32,571 bases of DNA from Tidjanibacter sp. GTDB taxonomy: Bacteria; Bacteroidota; Bacteroidia; Bacteroidales; Rikenellaceae. Location of the stretch: the NCBI GenBank assembly GCA_017466345.1, contig JAFTUI010000008.1, forward strand, positions 1 to 32,571, written 5' to 3'. The translations under genes were made by a program, and so were the position numbers. Shown piece by piece: positions 14,359-21,938 of this stretch (position 1 is its first letter; every line of letters starts with the position of its first letter). The notes under the pieces are model-generated. The model was not told the origin of the DNA, made no database searches, and saw only the letters and a program-made list of their open reading frames with translations.

Positions 14359-15153
14359 TCAGAACTCCCACTCGCCACGGAATACTCTGCGGGCAGGACC
14401 CGTAAGGCGGATTGAGGTGTAGCGACCATCCTTATGCTCAAAATCGACTGCCAAATCGCCGCCACGAGCTGCAAGGTCGCAGTGGCGCATATTGGGCTGA
14501 CTGGTGTGGTGGAGTGCTATGGCTGTCGCTGTTGCTCCCGTGCCGCAGGCGAGTGTTTCGTCCTCCACGCCACGCTCATAGGTGCGCAGCGCAACCTGTC
14601 CTTCGCCCTCAACCCTCACAAAGTTGATATTTGCGCCCTTTGTTGGGGCTGTTTTGGGGCTGTATCGCAACTCTCTGCCGAGCCCCACAACATCCATATC
14701 GAGCGACTCCACAAAACGCACCAAGTGTGGCGAGCCCGTATCGAGGAGCACATCGCCATCCGACAGCACCTCAACCCTCTCCACATCAACCATCTGCAAC
14801 CTCACAGTTGCAGTGTCGCCCTGGCGCGAGAGTATCTCAGCGGAGTGCATACCATCGATAGCCTCGAAGGTTTTCGTGTCGCCACCAATGCCCAGATGGT
14901 CGGCAAACCAAGCGATACAACGCCCGCCATTGCCACACATCGTAGCCTCGGGACCATCGGCATTGAAGTAGCGCATCGCAAAGTCGGCAACCTTGCTGTC
15001 AGCAAGTATCATAAGCCCATCGGCACCCACGCCTCGGCGGCGGTCGCATATTTTGTTTATCTGCTCTGCCGAAGGCTCAAAATTTGTATTTCTAAGGTCG
15101 AGCAGGACAAAATCATTGCCCGCTCCCTCGTATTTCCAAAACTCTTTTGTCAT
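14359..15153 (-). CDS. dapF: Diaminopimelate epimerase
   Basis: 264 residues from the ATG at 15153 (MTKEFWKYEGAGNDF), the normal DapF start; a longer frame upstream crosses the promoter and is rejected. The two catalytic cysteines are C73 (MCGNGGRC) and C203 (ACGTGATA). GAGNDFVLLD (10-19) is the family N-terminal signature. The enzyme interconverts LL- and meso-diaminopimelate in the cytoplasm, feeding lysine and peptidoglycan synthesis. Length is slightly below E. coli DapF (274), within the normal range. It is divergent from the TamL-like gene with tightly overlapping promoters. Confidence 0.95.
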   Translation of the reverse strand: MTKEFWKYEGAGNDFVLLDLRNTNFEPSAEQINKICDRRRGVGADGLMILADSKVADFAMRYFNADGPEATMCGNGGRCIAWFADHLGIGGDTKTFEAIDGMHSAEILSRQGDTATVRLQMVDVERVEVLSDGDVLLDTGSPHLVRFVESLDMDVVGLGRELRYSPKTAPTKGANINFVRVEGEGQVALRTYERGVEDETLACGTGATATAIALHHTSQPNMRHCDLAARGGDLAVDFEHKDGRYTSIRLTGPARRVFRGEWEF

Positions 15154-15175
15154 AAAAACGGGGTCTAAGCACTTA

Positions 15176-15183
15176 CAAATATA
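15176..15183 (-). promoter_or_regulatory. -7 element of dapF
   Basis: TATATTTG on the minus strand (15183-15176), 22 nt before the dapF ATG. TTTC at 15206-15203 lies 19 nt upstream as a near -33. It overlaps the opposing promoter. Confidence 0.65.
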
Positions 15184-15194
15184 GGAATTTATTG

Positions 15195-15202
15195 TATATT
15201 TG
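15195..15202 (+). promoter_or_regulatory. -7 element of the TamL-like gene
   Basis: TATATTTG, 31 nt before the ATG at 15234. The two divergent -7 octamers are only 11 bp apart, so RNA polymerase can probably occupy only one at a time. Confidence 0.65.
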
Positions 15203-15233
15203 GAAAATTTTTGTGGTACAACAACTCGAAACG

Positions 15234-17606
15234 ATGTATAGAGGTCGCAGAAAATACTCCCTTGTAGTGGTGGCACTGATGATGATTTTTGCCACCTCGT
15301 GTAGTATTCGTCAATTTCTTGGCGAGGGGGAGTATGTGCTGACTCAGAACAAAATTGAGAGCGACCGCACCATTCCTCGCGATGAGAGGATAACCCCAAG
15401 CGAGATCAGCAAGTATATCAAGCAACGCCCCTCGATGGACCTCTTCAACGTCAGGGCGTGGCTCTATATGAACTCCGACCCCGACAAGCACAACCTATGG
15501 CACAACCTTATGAGGGCTCTCGGCACACCTCCCGTAATTATCGATAGCACCCTCACACGCCGCAGTGCCGAGAACATTGAGGCTTATGTTGCCTCGCGCG
15601 GTTTCTTTGGTGCCGAGGAGGAGTACTCGTTCCGCCTCAACCCCTCGAAGCGCACCGCCGAAGTTACCTACACCACTTTGCAGGGCGAGCCTTATCGCAT
15701 CCGCAGTGTGCGCTACAACATCGAGGACGACTACATCGCCAAACTGCTCCAAAACGACACCACCTCCACAATTCATCGTGGCGACATTTTGGACATCAAC
15801 GCTTTGGGCGAGGAGCGCAGTCGTATCACCCAGCTGTTGCGTAGCGAGGGCTACTACGACTTCTCGGAGAACAACATCTCCTACCAGATAGACACCACAC
15901 TCGGCAACCACGAGGCGAGTGTAGAACTTTTGCTCCGCAAGCAGCTCGCCGGCTACAATTCGGAGGGAGAGCCCATCTTTGAGAACAACCCCCTCTACCG
16001 CATCGGCTCCATCCGCATTTTGCCCAACTACAACGCTGCCGAGGCTGCCACCAATCCCGACTACCTACGCTCGCTCGACACACTCTCCTACGAGGGTATG
16101 GAGATAGTCTATTCGGGACGCCGCCCCAACATCCGTCCCTCGGTATTGCGCCGCCTTGTGAGGTTGCAGAGCGGCTCTATGTATAACGACCGCAGGGTTA
16201 CGACAACCTACGACAACCTTATGAGTGTGGACTACATCCACAGTGCAAACATAATCTTCACTCCCGAGGGCAGAGATAAGATGCACCGTGTGACCTACGT
16301 TGGCGACCATTGGAGCGACACTGCCGAGACCGAGGAGGGCATTTTGGACTGCGAGATAAGACTCTCGCCCGCGCTAAGACAGAGTTACAAAATCGAACTC
16401 GAAACCTCCACAACCTCCACATTCTATGGCGTGGCGACAACGCTCGGCTACCAAAACCGCAACCTTTTCAGGGGTGCCGAGTTGGTGGATATGAGTTTCA
16501 CGTTTGGCTACGAACTCCTGAAAGTCGAAGACCCCTCGCTCAACCGCAACTCCACCGAGTTGGGCGGTATGGTGGGTATTACCTTCCCACAATTCCTCTC
16601 ACCCATAGACCTCGACCCTGCGGGCAGGGTACATCGCCCACAAACACGCTTGGAGTTCTCTATCAATGGGCAAAACCGCCGCTACTACGACCGCGTACTC
16701 TCGAATGTGAGCTTCGGTTATAGCTGGGGCGATGGCAAGAAGAGTCAATTCTCACTGCGCCCCTTCGATGTAAGCCTTGTGAAGATGAACTACGTCAGCC
16801 AATCGTTCCTCGACAGGCTCCAAAACCCCTACCTGAGGGATAGTTACACCACACAGATGATGGCGGGCATCTCGGGCTCCTACTTCTATGGTTCGACCAA
16901 CATCAACGGACTTGGCGACTACACCACCCTGCGTGCTGGCTTCGCCACGAGTGGCAACCTCATATCGGGCGTAAAGAAACTCTTTGGAGCCGAGAAGAGC
17001 GATGGTCATTATACGGTCTTTGGCATCCCCTATGCTCAATATCTCAGGGGCGATGTGACGTGGGCACAGTCGGTTAGCATTGGCGATGGTTCCTCGTTGG
17101 TCTACCGCCTCTATGGAGGTCTGATATTCCCCTATGGCAACTCGCGCAACGAGTCACTGCCTGCCGATAGGCTCTTCTATGCGGGTGGTGTAAACAGTAT
17201 GCGTGGCTGGACGGTGCGCACACTCGGACCGGGTAGCTCTGCGGAGGTCAATAGTGGCTATCCGAGCCAATTTGGCAACCTGCGCTTCGAGGCAAATGTG
17301 GAGTTGCGCTTCCCGCTGGGCGGCATCTTCGATGGTGCTGCGTTTGTGGATGCGGGCAACGTGTGGTACACTCCTAATATAAAAGGTATCCCTGCGGGCG
17401 CAGAGTTTAAGTTCGGTAAGGCATTGTCGGATATGGCTCTCAATACGGGTGTAGGTCTAAGACTCAACCTGAGCGTCTTGGTGCTGCGACTTGACTGGGG
17501 TATCCAACTCCACAACCCCAATAAACCCGCTGGCGAACGCTGGGTTATCGCCCACCCCGACATACACAATACAGCGCTTAACTTCGGTATCGGCTACCCC
17601 TTCTAA
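15234..17606 (+). CDS. tamL: TamL-like Omp85/BamA-family outer-membrane lipoprotein
   Basis: 790 residues from the ATG at 15234; the alternative TTG at 15192 precedes the promoter. The signal peptide has lipobox FATSC (C23), which is unusual for Omp85 proteins outside Bacteroidota and points to the lipidated TamA relative called TamL. Residues of about 30-400 form POTRA-like alpha/beta repeats (VRYNIEDDY, GDILDINALGEERSRI, RSEGYYDF). The C-terminal ~390 residues form the 16-strand surface-antigen (D15) barrel. The lid-loop signature is visible in the YAGGVNSMRGW block (V/I-R-G-[WY]-type). The barrel ends at the terminal aromatic residue F790 (IGYPF). Predicted role: insertion or assembly of outer-membrane components, probably with a TamB-like partner that is not encoded here. 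Confidence 0.85.
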   Translation: MYRGRRKYSLVVVALMMIFATSCSIRQFLGEGEYVLTQNKIESDRTIPRDERITPSEISKYIKQRPSMDLFNVRAWLYMNSDPDKHNLWHNLMRALGTPPVIIDSTLTRRSAENIEAYVASRGFFGAEEEYSFRLNPSKRTAEVTYTTLQGEPYRIRSVRYNIEDDYIAKLLQNDTTSTIHRGDILDINALGEERSRITQLLRSEGYYDFSENNISYQIDTTLGNHEASVELLLRKQLAGYNSEGEPIFENNPLYRIGSIRILPNYNAAEAATNPDYLRSLDTLSYEGMEIVYSGRRPNIRPSVLRRLVRLQSGSMYNDRRVTTTYDNLMSVDYIHSANIIFTPEGRDKMHRVTYVGDHWSDTAETEEGILDCEIRLSPALRQSYKIELETSTTSTFYGVATTLGYQNRNLFRGAELVDMSFTFGYELLKVEDPSLNRNSTELGGMVGITFPQFLSPIDLDPAGRVHRPQTRLEFSINGQNRRYYDRVLSNVSFGYSWGDGKKSQFSLRPFDVSLVKMNYVSQSFLDRLQNPYLRDSYTTQMMAGISGSYFYGSTNINGLGDYTTLRAGFATSGNLISGVKKLFGAEKSDGHYTVFGIPYAQYLRGDVTWAQSVSIGDGSSLVYRLYGGLIFPYGNSRNESLPADRLFYAGGVNSMRGWTVRTLGPGSSAEVNSGYPSQFGNLRFEANVELRFPLGGIFDGAAFVDAGNVWYTPNIKGIPAGAEFKFGKALSDMALNTGVGLRLNLSVLVLRLDWGIQLHNPNKPAGERWVIAHPDIHNTALNFGIGYPF

Positions 17607-17729
17607 AAAACGCATCTAAGCGGCGTCTTTGGCGTTGCACTGCGATAAACCACCTCCTCATTTACGAAGAGTAAACTGCAAAGGTGGTTTTCTTGTGCGC
17701 CTAAAATCCGCTCGCTTATATGCGTTTTT
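17607..17729. repeat. Type B long-hairpin repeat, copy 4, abutting the tamL stop codon
   Basis: Starts directly after the stop codon. Outer ends AAAACGCATCTAAGCGG and CCGCTCGCTTATATGCGTTTT are complementary. Middle stem AAACCACCT/AGGTGGTTT (17647-17655, 17682-17690); inner stem TTTAC/GTAAA (17661-17665, 17671-17675). It ends in a T run and is well placed to terminate transcription. Confidence 0.88.
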
Positions 17730-17730
17730 T

Positions 17731-17868
17731 TGTCTAAGGCATATAGGGCTTATAGGGCACATAAGGCTTATAGGAGTTTAAGGAGTTTAAGGAGTTTAAG
17801 GAGTTTAAGGAGTTTAATGTCCTTAATGTCCTTAATGTCCTTAATGTCCTTAATGTCCTTAACATCCC
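17731..17868. repeat. 9-nt-period array, locus 5
   Basis: Units of GGGCTTATA type, then five of GGAGTTTAA (about 17774-17818), then about five of TCCTTAATG (to 17862). The order is the same as at 3899-4012. Confidence 0.9.
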
Positions 17869-17883
17869 TCACCCCCACCCCCA

Positions 17884-18126
17884 CCAAAAAAAACGCATAG
17901 AGCGAGGCGATTTCAAGGCTTGCGAAGAAGGCGGCTCCGCAGTTTACTTGACGTAAATGAGGATGCCGACTATCGAAGTGCGATAGCCTATCCCCACAAC
18001 AAAAAAAACGCATAGAGCGAGGCGATTTCAAGGCTTGCGAAGAAGGCGGCTCCGCAGTTTACTTGACGTAAATGAGGATGCCGCCTTCGAGTGTAACGCG
18101 GAAATCGCCCGCTATATGCGTTTTTT
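17884..18126. repeat. Type B repeats, copies 5 and 6, tandem
   Basis: The first ~85 nt are identical in the two copies (17885-17968 and 18001-18084). Copy 5 then diverges and lacks its closing outer arm. Copy 6 is complete: GAAGGCGGC (18042-18050) pairs with GCCGCCTTC (18080-18088), inner TTTAC/GTAAA (18058-18062, 18068-18072), and the outer arms GCATAGAGCG.GGCGATTT and AAATCGCCCGCTATATGC pair. Copy 6 ends in a T run against the lspA stop codon (18125-18127). Confidence 0.9.
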
Positions 18127-18733
18127 ACTTGAAGTAGCGCCAGTGGAAGATGATAAGATAAAACACTGCTATGGTGATGTAACTGTCGGCAAAGTTGAAG
18201 ACGGGCGAGAAGAAGAGCTCGCCACCCACCAACGGCATCCAATCGGGGAAATGGAAGAGCGGGAAGTAGAGCATATCGACAACCTTACCGTGGAGGAAAG
18301 GTGCATAGCCGCCACCCTCTGGCAGCAGTTGTGCAACACTCGTGAAGGTCGATTCGGAGAAGATCATACCATAGAATGCGCTGTCTATCATATTGCCCAC
18401 AGCACCCGCCAAAATCAGCGCAAAGCCCACGACAACACCCGTAGGTGCGCCCGTGCGCCTAAGTCTGCCGATGAACCACACCAACACGCCTATTGCCACG
18501 ATGCGGAAGAGGCTCAGTGCCAACTTGCCATATTCGCCACCGAGAGCCATACCGAAGGCTGCGCCCTCGTTCTCGATGAAGCACCAGCGGAACCAATCGC
18601 CCAAGACGTTGTGGCTCTCGCCGAGTGTCATAGTGGTCTTGACGGAGAATTTCACTATTTGGTCGAGCACTATAAGTACTGCGACAATCAGCCACAGCAC
18701 CCAACCTTTTATACTCTCTTTTTTCTGTTTCAT
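18125..18733 (-). CDS. lspA: Lipoprotein signal peptidase (signal peptidase II)
   Basis: 202 residues. The catalytic aspartates are D117 (GAVGNMID) and D183 (FNFADSYI). Other family blocks are LDQIVK (23-28) and FIENEGAAFG (52-61). Four hydrophobic segments place it in the inner membrane, where it removes signal peptides from prolipoproteins ahead of the lipid-modified cysteine. It is slightly longer than E. coli LspA (164), with the extra length between the third and fourth membrane segments (about 125-175), typical of Bacteroidota versions. Several lipoproteins encoded in this window would be its substrates. It follows the 322-residue gene by 26 nt on the same strand, so the two are probably one operon. 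Confidence 0.96.
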   Translation of the reverse strand: MKQKKESIKGWVLWLIVAVLIVLDQIVKFSVKTTMTLGESHNVLGDWFRWCFIENEGAAFGMALGGEYGKLALSLFRIVAIGVLVWFIGRLRRTGAPTGVVVGFALILAGAVGNMIDSAFYGMIFSESTFTSVAQLLPEGGGYAPFLHGKVVDMLYFPLFHFPDWMPLVGGELFFSPVFNFADSYITIAVFYLIIFHWRYFK

Positions 18734-18759
18734 TTATCTTTGTTTGTGTTGCTAAATTA

Positions 18760-19728
18760 CTATCTCAGCGCGAGTTCTGCCTCGCCAATCATATAACCGT
18801 CCATATAGACCTCCACTTTGTGGAGTCCGGAGGTTATCTGGTCGTAATTGAAGAAGATGCTCACATCGAGGTCTTTGTTGTCGTAGTCCACCTCGCGCTC
18901 TGCGGAGTAGCTGATAACATCGCCCTCGAACTCCATAAGGCAGTCTGCGCCACCCGAGAGCACTGCACCATCGGGTCCCACAATGCGCACATAGACATTG
19001 CGCTTGCCGGGGATGGTCAGCTCGTTGGCAGTGAGCGTGAGGTCGGTGCGGAACTTGGAGGCACGCGAAGCACGGGTAACATTCGAGCCGCCCGTATTGT
19101 AGGCTCCGAGCACAATGCCACGAGCCTTTACGATGGAGCCGAGCTTGATTTTGTTTGCCATCTCCTGCGCCCTCTCCTCGGCGATGTTGGCACGCGAGGT
19201 CTCGGAGGCAACCTTCTGACGGATGGTGATATTCTCGTCCGCCAGACGCTTGTTGAGTGTGTTGAGCGAGTCTATCTGATGAACATAGCGTTTCATAATG
19301 GTGCGCAGTGTACCGAGCTCTTTCTCATACTGTTTGAGTTTCTCACGGTTCATATTGCGCTCCTTTTTGAGGCGTGTCATCAGTGAGTCTGCCTTGTCCC
19401 TTTCGATGGCAATATGAGCCCTTAGCTCGCTACTTACCGAGTCGTTGCGGAGATTGATGTTGTCAATCTCGGTTATCAGACCGCTAATCTGACTGTTGAG
19501 TGTGTCGCGTTCGATGCGGAACTGCTCTTTGATGTCGGAGGTCACTCGGAAGTGCTGGAACGTGAGCAGTCCCAACACCGCCACCAAGGCGATGATTATT
19601 ATGCGGTAGCCTTTGAGCGTCTTCTGCAAGTCGCCCTCGGAGTGCTGTGACTCCTCATTCTCGTACTCCTCTTTGTAATCGAGCTCATCATCCTCGTAGA
19701 GGTCGCTATTGTCTTTATACTTTTTCAT
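18760..19728 (-). CDS. Single-pass membrane protein with a long coiled coil
   Basis: 322 residues. A very acidic N-terminal tail of about 38 residues (DLYEDDELDYKEEYENEE) is followed by a membrane segment (about 41-60, GYRIIIIALVAVLGLLTF), then a coiled coil of about 135 residues (about 65-200). The C-terminal globular beta-rich domain (about 205-322) contains RNVYVRIVGPDGAVL and an immunoglobulin-like end. With no cleavable signal, the acidic tail should be cytoplasmic and the coiled coil and C domain periplasmic. I recognise no named family. Location just upstream of lspA suggests envelope function. Its promoter lies over the 3' end of recG. Confidence 0.78.
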   Translation of the reverse strand: MKKYKDNSDLYEDDELDYKEEYENEESQHSEGDLQKTLKGYRIIIIALVAVLGLLTFQHFRVTSDIKEQFRIERDTLNSQISGLITEIDNINLRNDSVSSELRAHIAIERDKADSLMTRLKKERNMNREKLKQYEKELGTLRTIMKRYVHQIDSLNTLNKRLADENITIRQKVASETSRANIAEERAQEMANKIKLGSIVKARGIVLGAYNTGGSNVTRASRASKFRTDLTLTANELTIPGKRNVYVRIVGPDGAVLSGGADCLMEFEGDVISYSAEREVDYDNKDLDVSIFFNYDQITSGLHKVEVYMDGYMIGEAELALR

Positions 19729-19753
19729 ATCTCAATTTTGAATTTTGCATTTG

Positions 19754-19761
19754 CAAAGATA
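19754..19761 (-). promoter_or_regulatory. -7 element for the coiled-coil protein/lspA operon
   Basis: The minus strand reads TATCTTTG (19761-19754), 25 nt upstream of the start codon at 19728 and 9 nt after the recG stop codon. It allows transcription of the operon independent of recG. No clear -33 is visible. Confidence 0.55.
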
Positions 19762-19769
19762 GTGCATTT

Positions 19770-21872
19770 TTAGGAAATCATACCATAGTCTATGGTGTTC
19801 TTGGGTTTGTAGCGTTCCCTGAGGGCTGCGAGGAGTCGGTTTTCGGGCTTGGAGAGTGTAGCATCGTCCTCCAAGACGCTGCTTGCCACCATCCTCGCCT
19901 GCTCCAATATCTGTCCATCGGACGAGAGGGATGCTATGCGCAGGTCTATCGCCTCGCCACTCTGGCGTGTACCGTTCACATCGCCCGCACCTCGCAATTT
20001 CAGATCCAACTCCGAGAGCCTAAAACCATCGTTCGTCTCGACCATCGCCCCAAGCCTTGCCTCCGCCTCGCGCGAGAGCTTGTCGCCACTCATCAGCACG
20101 CAGTAGCTTTGATTGCCGCCCCTGCCTACCCTGCCGCGCAGTTGGTGGAGTTGCGAGAGTCCGAAACGCTCGGCACTCTCAATGACCATCACCGTAGCAT
20201 TGGGCACATCCACGCCCACCTCTATAACGCTCGTAGCCACCAAGATGTTGTTCACGCCCTCGGCAAAGAGCCTCATAGCCTCAGCCTTATCTTCGGGGGC
20301 CATCTTACCGTGCAGCGCACCCACCTTGTACTCGGGCAGAGGGAACTCCTGCACGATGTGCTCAAAACCATCGTAGAGGTTCTGGTAGTCCATAGCCTCC
20401 GACTCCTTTATGAGCGGATAGACCACATATACTTGCCTGCCTTTGGCTATCTCCTGCTTCATAAAGCCGTTGAGTTTTAGCCTCATACCCTCTTTGAGGT
20501 GGTAGGTTTTTATGGGCTTGCGCCCTGCGGGCATCTCGTCAATAACAGACACATCCAAGTCGCCATAGAGCGTCATCGCCAGGGTGCGAGGTATGGGCGT
20601 AGCGGTCATCACGAGTATGTGTGGGGGTTGTGAGTTCTTGGTCCATAGTTTGGCTCTCTGCTCCACGCCAAAGCGGTGCTGCTCGTCTATTACCACCAAA
20701 CCGAGGTTCTCGAACTGCACCCTGTCCTCTATGAGGGCGTGTGTGCCCACCAAAATCTGCACCTCGCCAGAGAGTGTGCGCTCCAAAATCTCACGCCTCT
20801 CGCGTGTCTTTGTCGAGCCCGTAAGTACCGCCACACGCCCCTCTGCCGAGGTTCCTCGGAGCATCTTTGTGAGCGAAGAGTAGTGCTGTCGTGCGAGGAT
20901 TTCGGTCGGGGCCATCATACACGATTGGTACCCGTTGTCGCTCGCCAGGAGCATCGCCATCAGAGCCACAAGAGTCTTGCCGCTACCCACATCGCCCTGC
21001 AAGAGCCTATTCATCTGGTGCCCCGACACGCAGTCGGAGCGTATCTCCTTCACAACCCTCTTTTGCGCACCCGTAAGGGTAAAGGGTAGGTGGTTTTCGT
21101 AGAAGTCGCGGAAGAGGTCGCCCACTCGGGGGAACATAAAGCCGTTCCTATGGGTAGTTCTTCCCGCTTTGACGCTCAGAATGCCGAGTTGCACACCGAA
21201 GAGTTCCTCGAATTTCAGGCGGTAGATAGCCCTTTGGAGCATCTGTGGCGAGGTGGGAAAGTGGATATTTTGGAGTGCATCGCGGCGCGATAGCAGGTCC
21301 AAACGCTTAACCAAATGTTCGGGCAAGGTCTCCGTCACACTGTCTGAGATGTGCTCCCAGAGGGTACAAACCAACGTATATAGTCCCTTCGAGGCGAGCC
21401 CTACGGAGGTGAGCCTTTCGGTGGTGCTATATACGCCCTGCATACCCATATTACCTCGCGAGAGGAATTTTTCGACCGTTTCGATTTCGGGATGCACCAC
21501 ATTGCACTTGCCGCCAAAGAACGAGGGCTTACCGAGGACCATATACTCCCTGCCGACCTCCAACTGCTTCTCCACCCACTTGGTCTGCTGGAACCACACA
21601 AGCTCCATCTGCCCTGTGGAGTCTGCGAGGGTGGCTGTAAGACGCTGCTTGCGTCCCTCGCCCAAGAAAGCCTTGCCAATGATGCGCCCCCTCAGCTGGA
21701 CGAAAGTTGCCGAGTTCTCCTCCGAGAGAGAGGCTATGCGGTAGACCTTTGTGCGGTCGATGTAGCGGTGCGGATAGTGGTGCAGCAGGTCGCCTACGGT
21801 ACGAATACCGAGTTCCGAGGCAAGCAGTGCGGCACGTTTTTCGCCCACGCCACTGAGAAATTTTATGTCCAT
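19770..21872 (-). CDS. recG: ATP-dependent DNA helicase RecG
   Basis: 700 residues from the ATG at 21872 (MDIKFLSGVG). Upstream in-frame starts at 21884 and 21902 overlap the promoter and lack family resemblance. The N-terminal wedge/OB domain (about 1-230, GVGEKRAALLASELG helix-hairpin-like start) precedes helicase motifs: Walker A GDVGSGKT, DEQH (VIDEQHRFG), TATPIPRT, and the RGRVGRG motif VI. The C-terminal TRG-type region follows. RecG rewinds stalled replication forks and branch-migrates Holliday junctions in the cytoplasm. Length matches the family. It is divergent from ispG. Confidence 0.96.
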   Translation of the reverse strand: MDIKFLSGVGEKRAALLASELGIRTVGDLLHHYPHRYIDRTKVYRIASLSEENSATFVQLRGRIIGKAFLGEGRKQRLTATLADSTGQMELVWFQQTKWVEKQLEVGREYMVLGKPSFFGGKCNVVHPEIETVEKFLSRGNMGMQGVYSTTERLTSVGLASKGLYTLVCTLWEHISDSVTETLPEHLVKRLDLLSRRDALQNIHFPTSPQMLQRAIYRLKFEELFGVQLGILSVKAGRTTHRNGFMFPRVGDLFRDFYENHLPFTLTGAQKRVVKEIRSDCVSGHQMNRLLQGDVGSGKTLVALMAMLLASDNGYQSCMMAPTEILARQHYSSLTKMLRGTSAEGRVAVLTGSTKTRERREILERTLSGEVQILVGTHALIEDRVQFENLGLVVIDEQHRFGVEQRAKLWTKNSQPPHILVMTATPIPRTLAMTLYGDLDVSVIDEMPAGRKPIKTYHLKEGMRLKLNGFMKQEIAKGRQVYVVYPLIKESEAMDYQNLYDGFEHIVQEFPLPEYKVGALHGKMAPEDKAEAMRLFAEGVNNILVATSVIEVGVDVPNATVMVIESAERFGLSQLHQLRGRVGRGGNQSYCVLMSGDKLSREAEARLGAMVETNDGFRLSELDLKLRGAGDVNGTRQSGEAIDLRIASLSSDGQILEQARMVASSVLEDDATLSKPENRLLAALRERYKPKNTIDYGMIS

Positions 21873-21888
21873 ATCGGCTCGCATAATA

Positions 21889-21896
21889 CAAAGATA
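21889..21896 (-). promoter_or_regulatory. -7 element of recG
   Basis: TATCTTTG on the minus strand, ending 16 nt before the chosen ATG at 21872. The predicted leader is about 10 nt. It lies 14 bp from the opposing ispG -7 octamer. Confidence 0.6.
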
Positions 21897-21910
21897 CGAC
21901 AAATTAGTTG

Positions 21911-21918
21911 TATATTTG
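21911..21918 (+). promoter_or_regulatory. -7 element of ispG
   Basis: TATATTTG, 20 nt before the ispG ATG, so the leader is only about 15 nt. It is divergent from, and partly overlaps, the recG promoter. Confidence 0.6.
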
Positions 21919-21938
21919 CCTAAAATTAGCGGATTTTT

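Noticed and set aside
15192-15233. N-terminal extension of the TamL-like protein
   Set aside because: The TTG start overlaps the -7 promoter octamer, so it would not be transcribed; the ATG at 15234 begins the lipoprotein signal.
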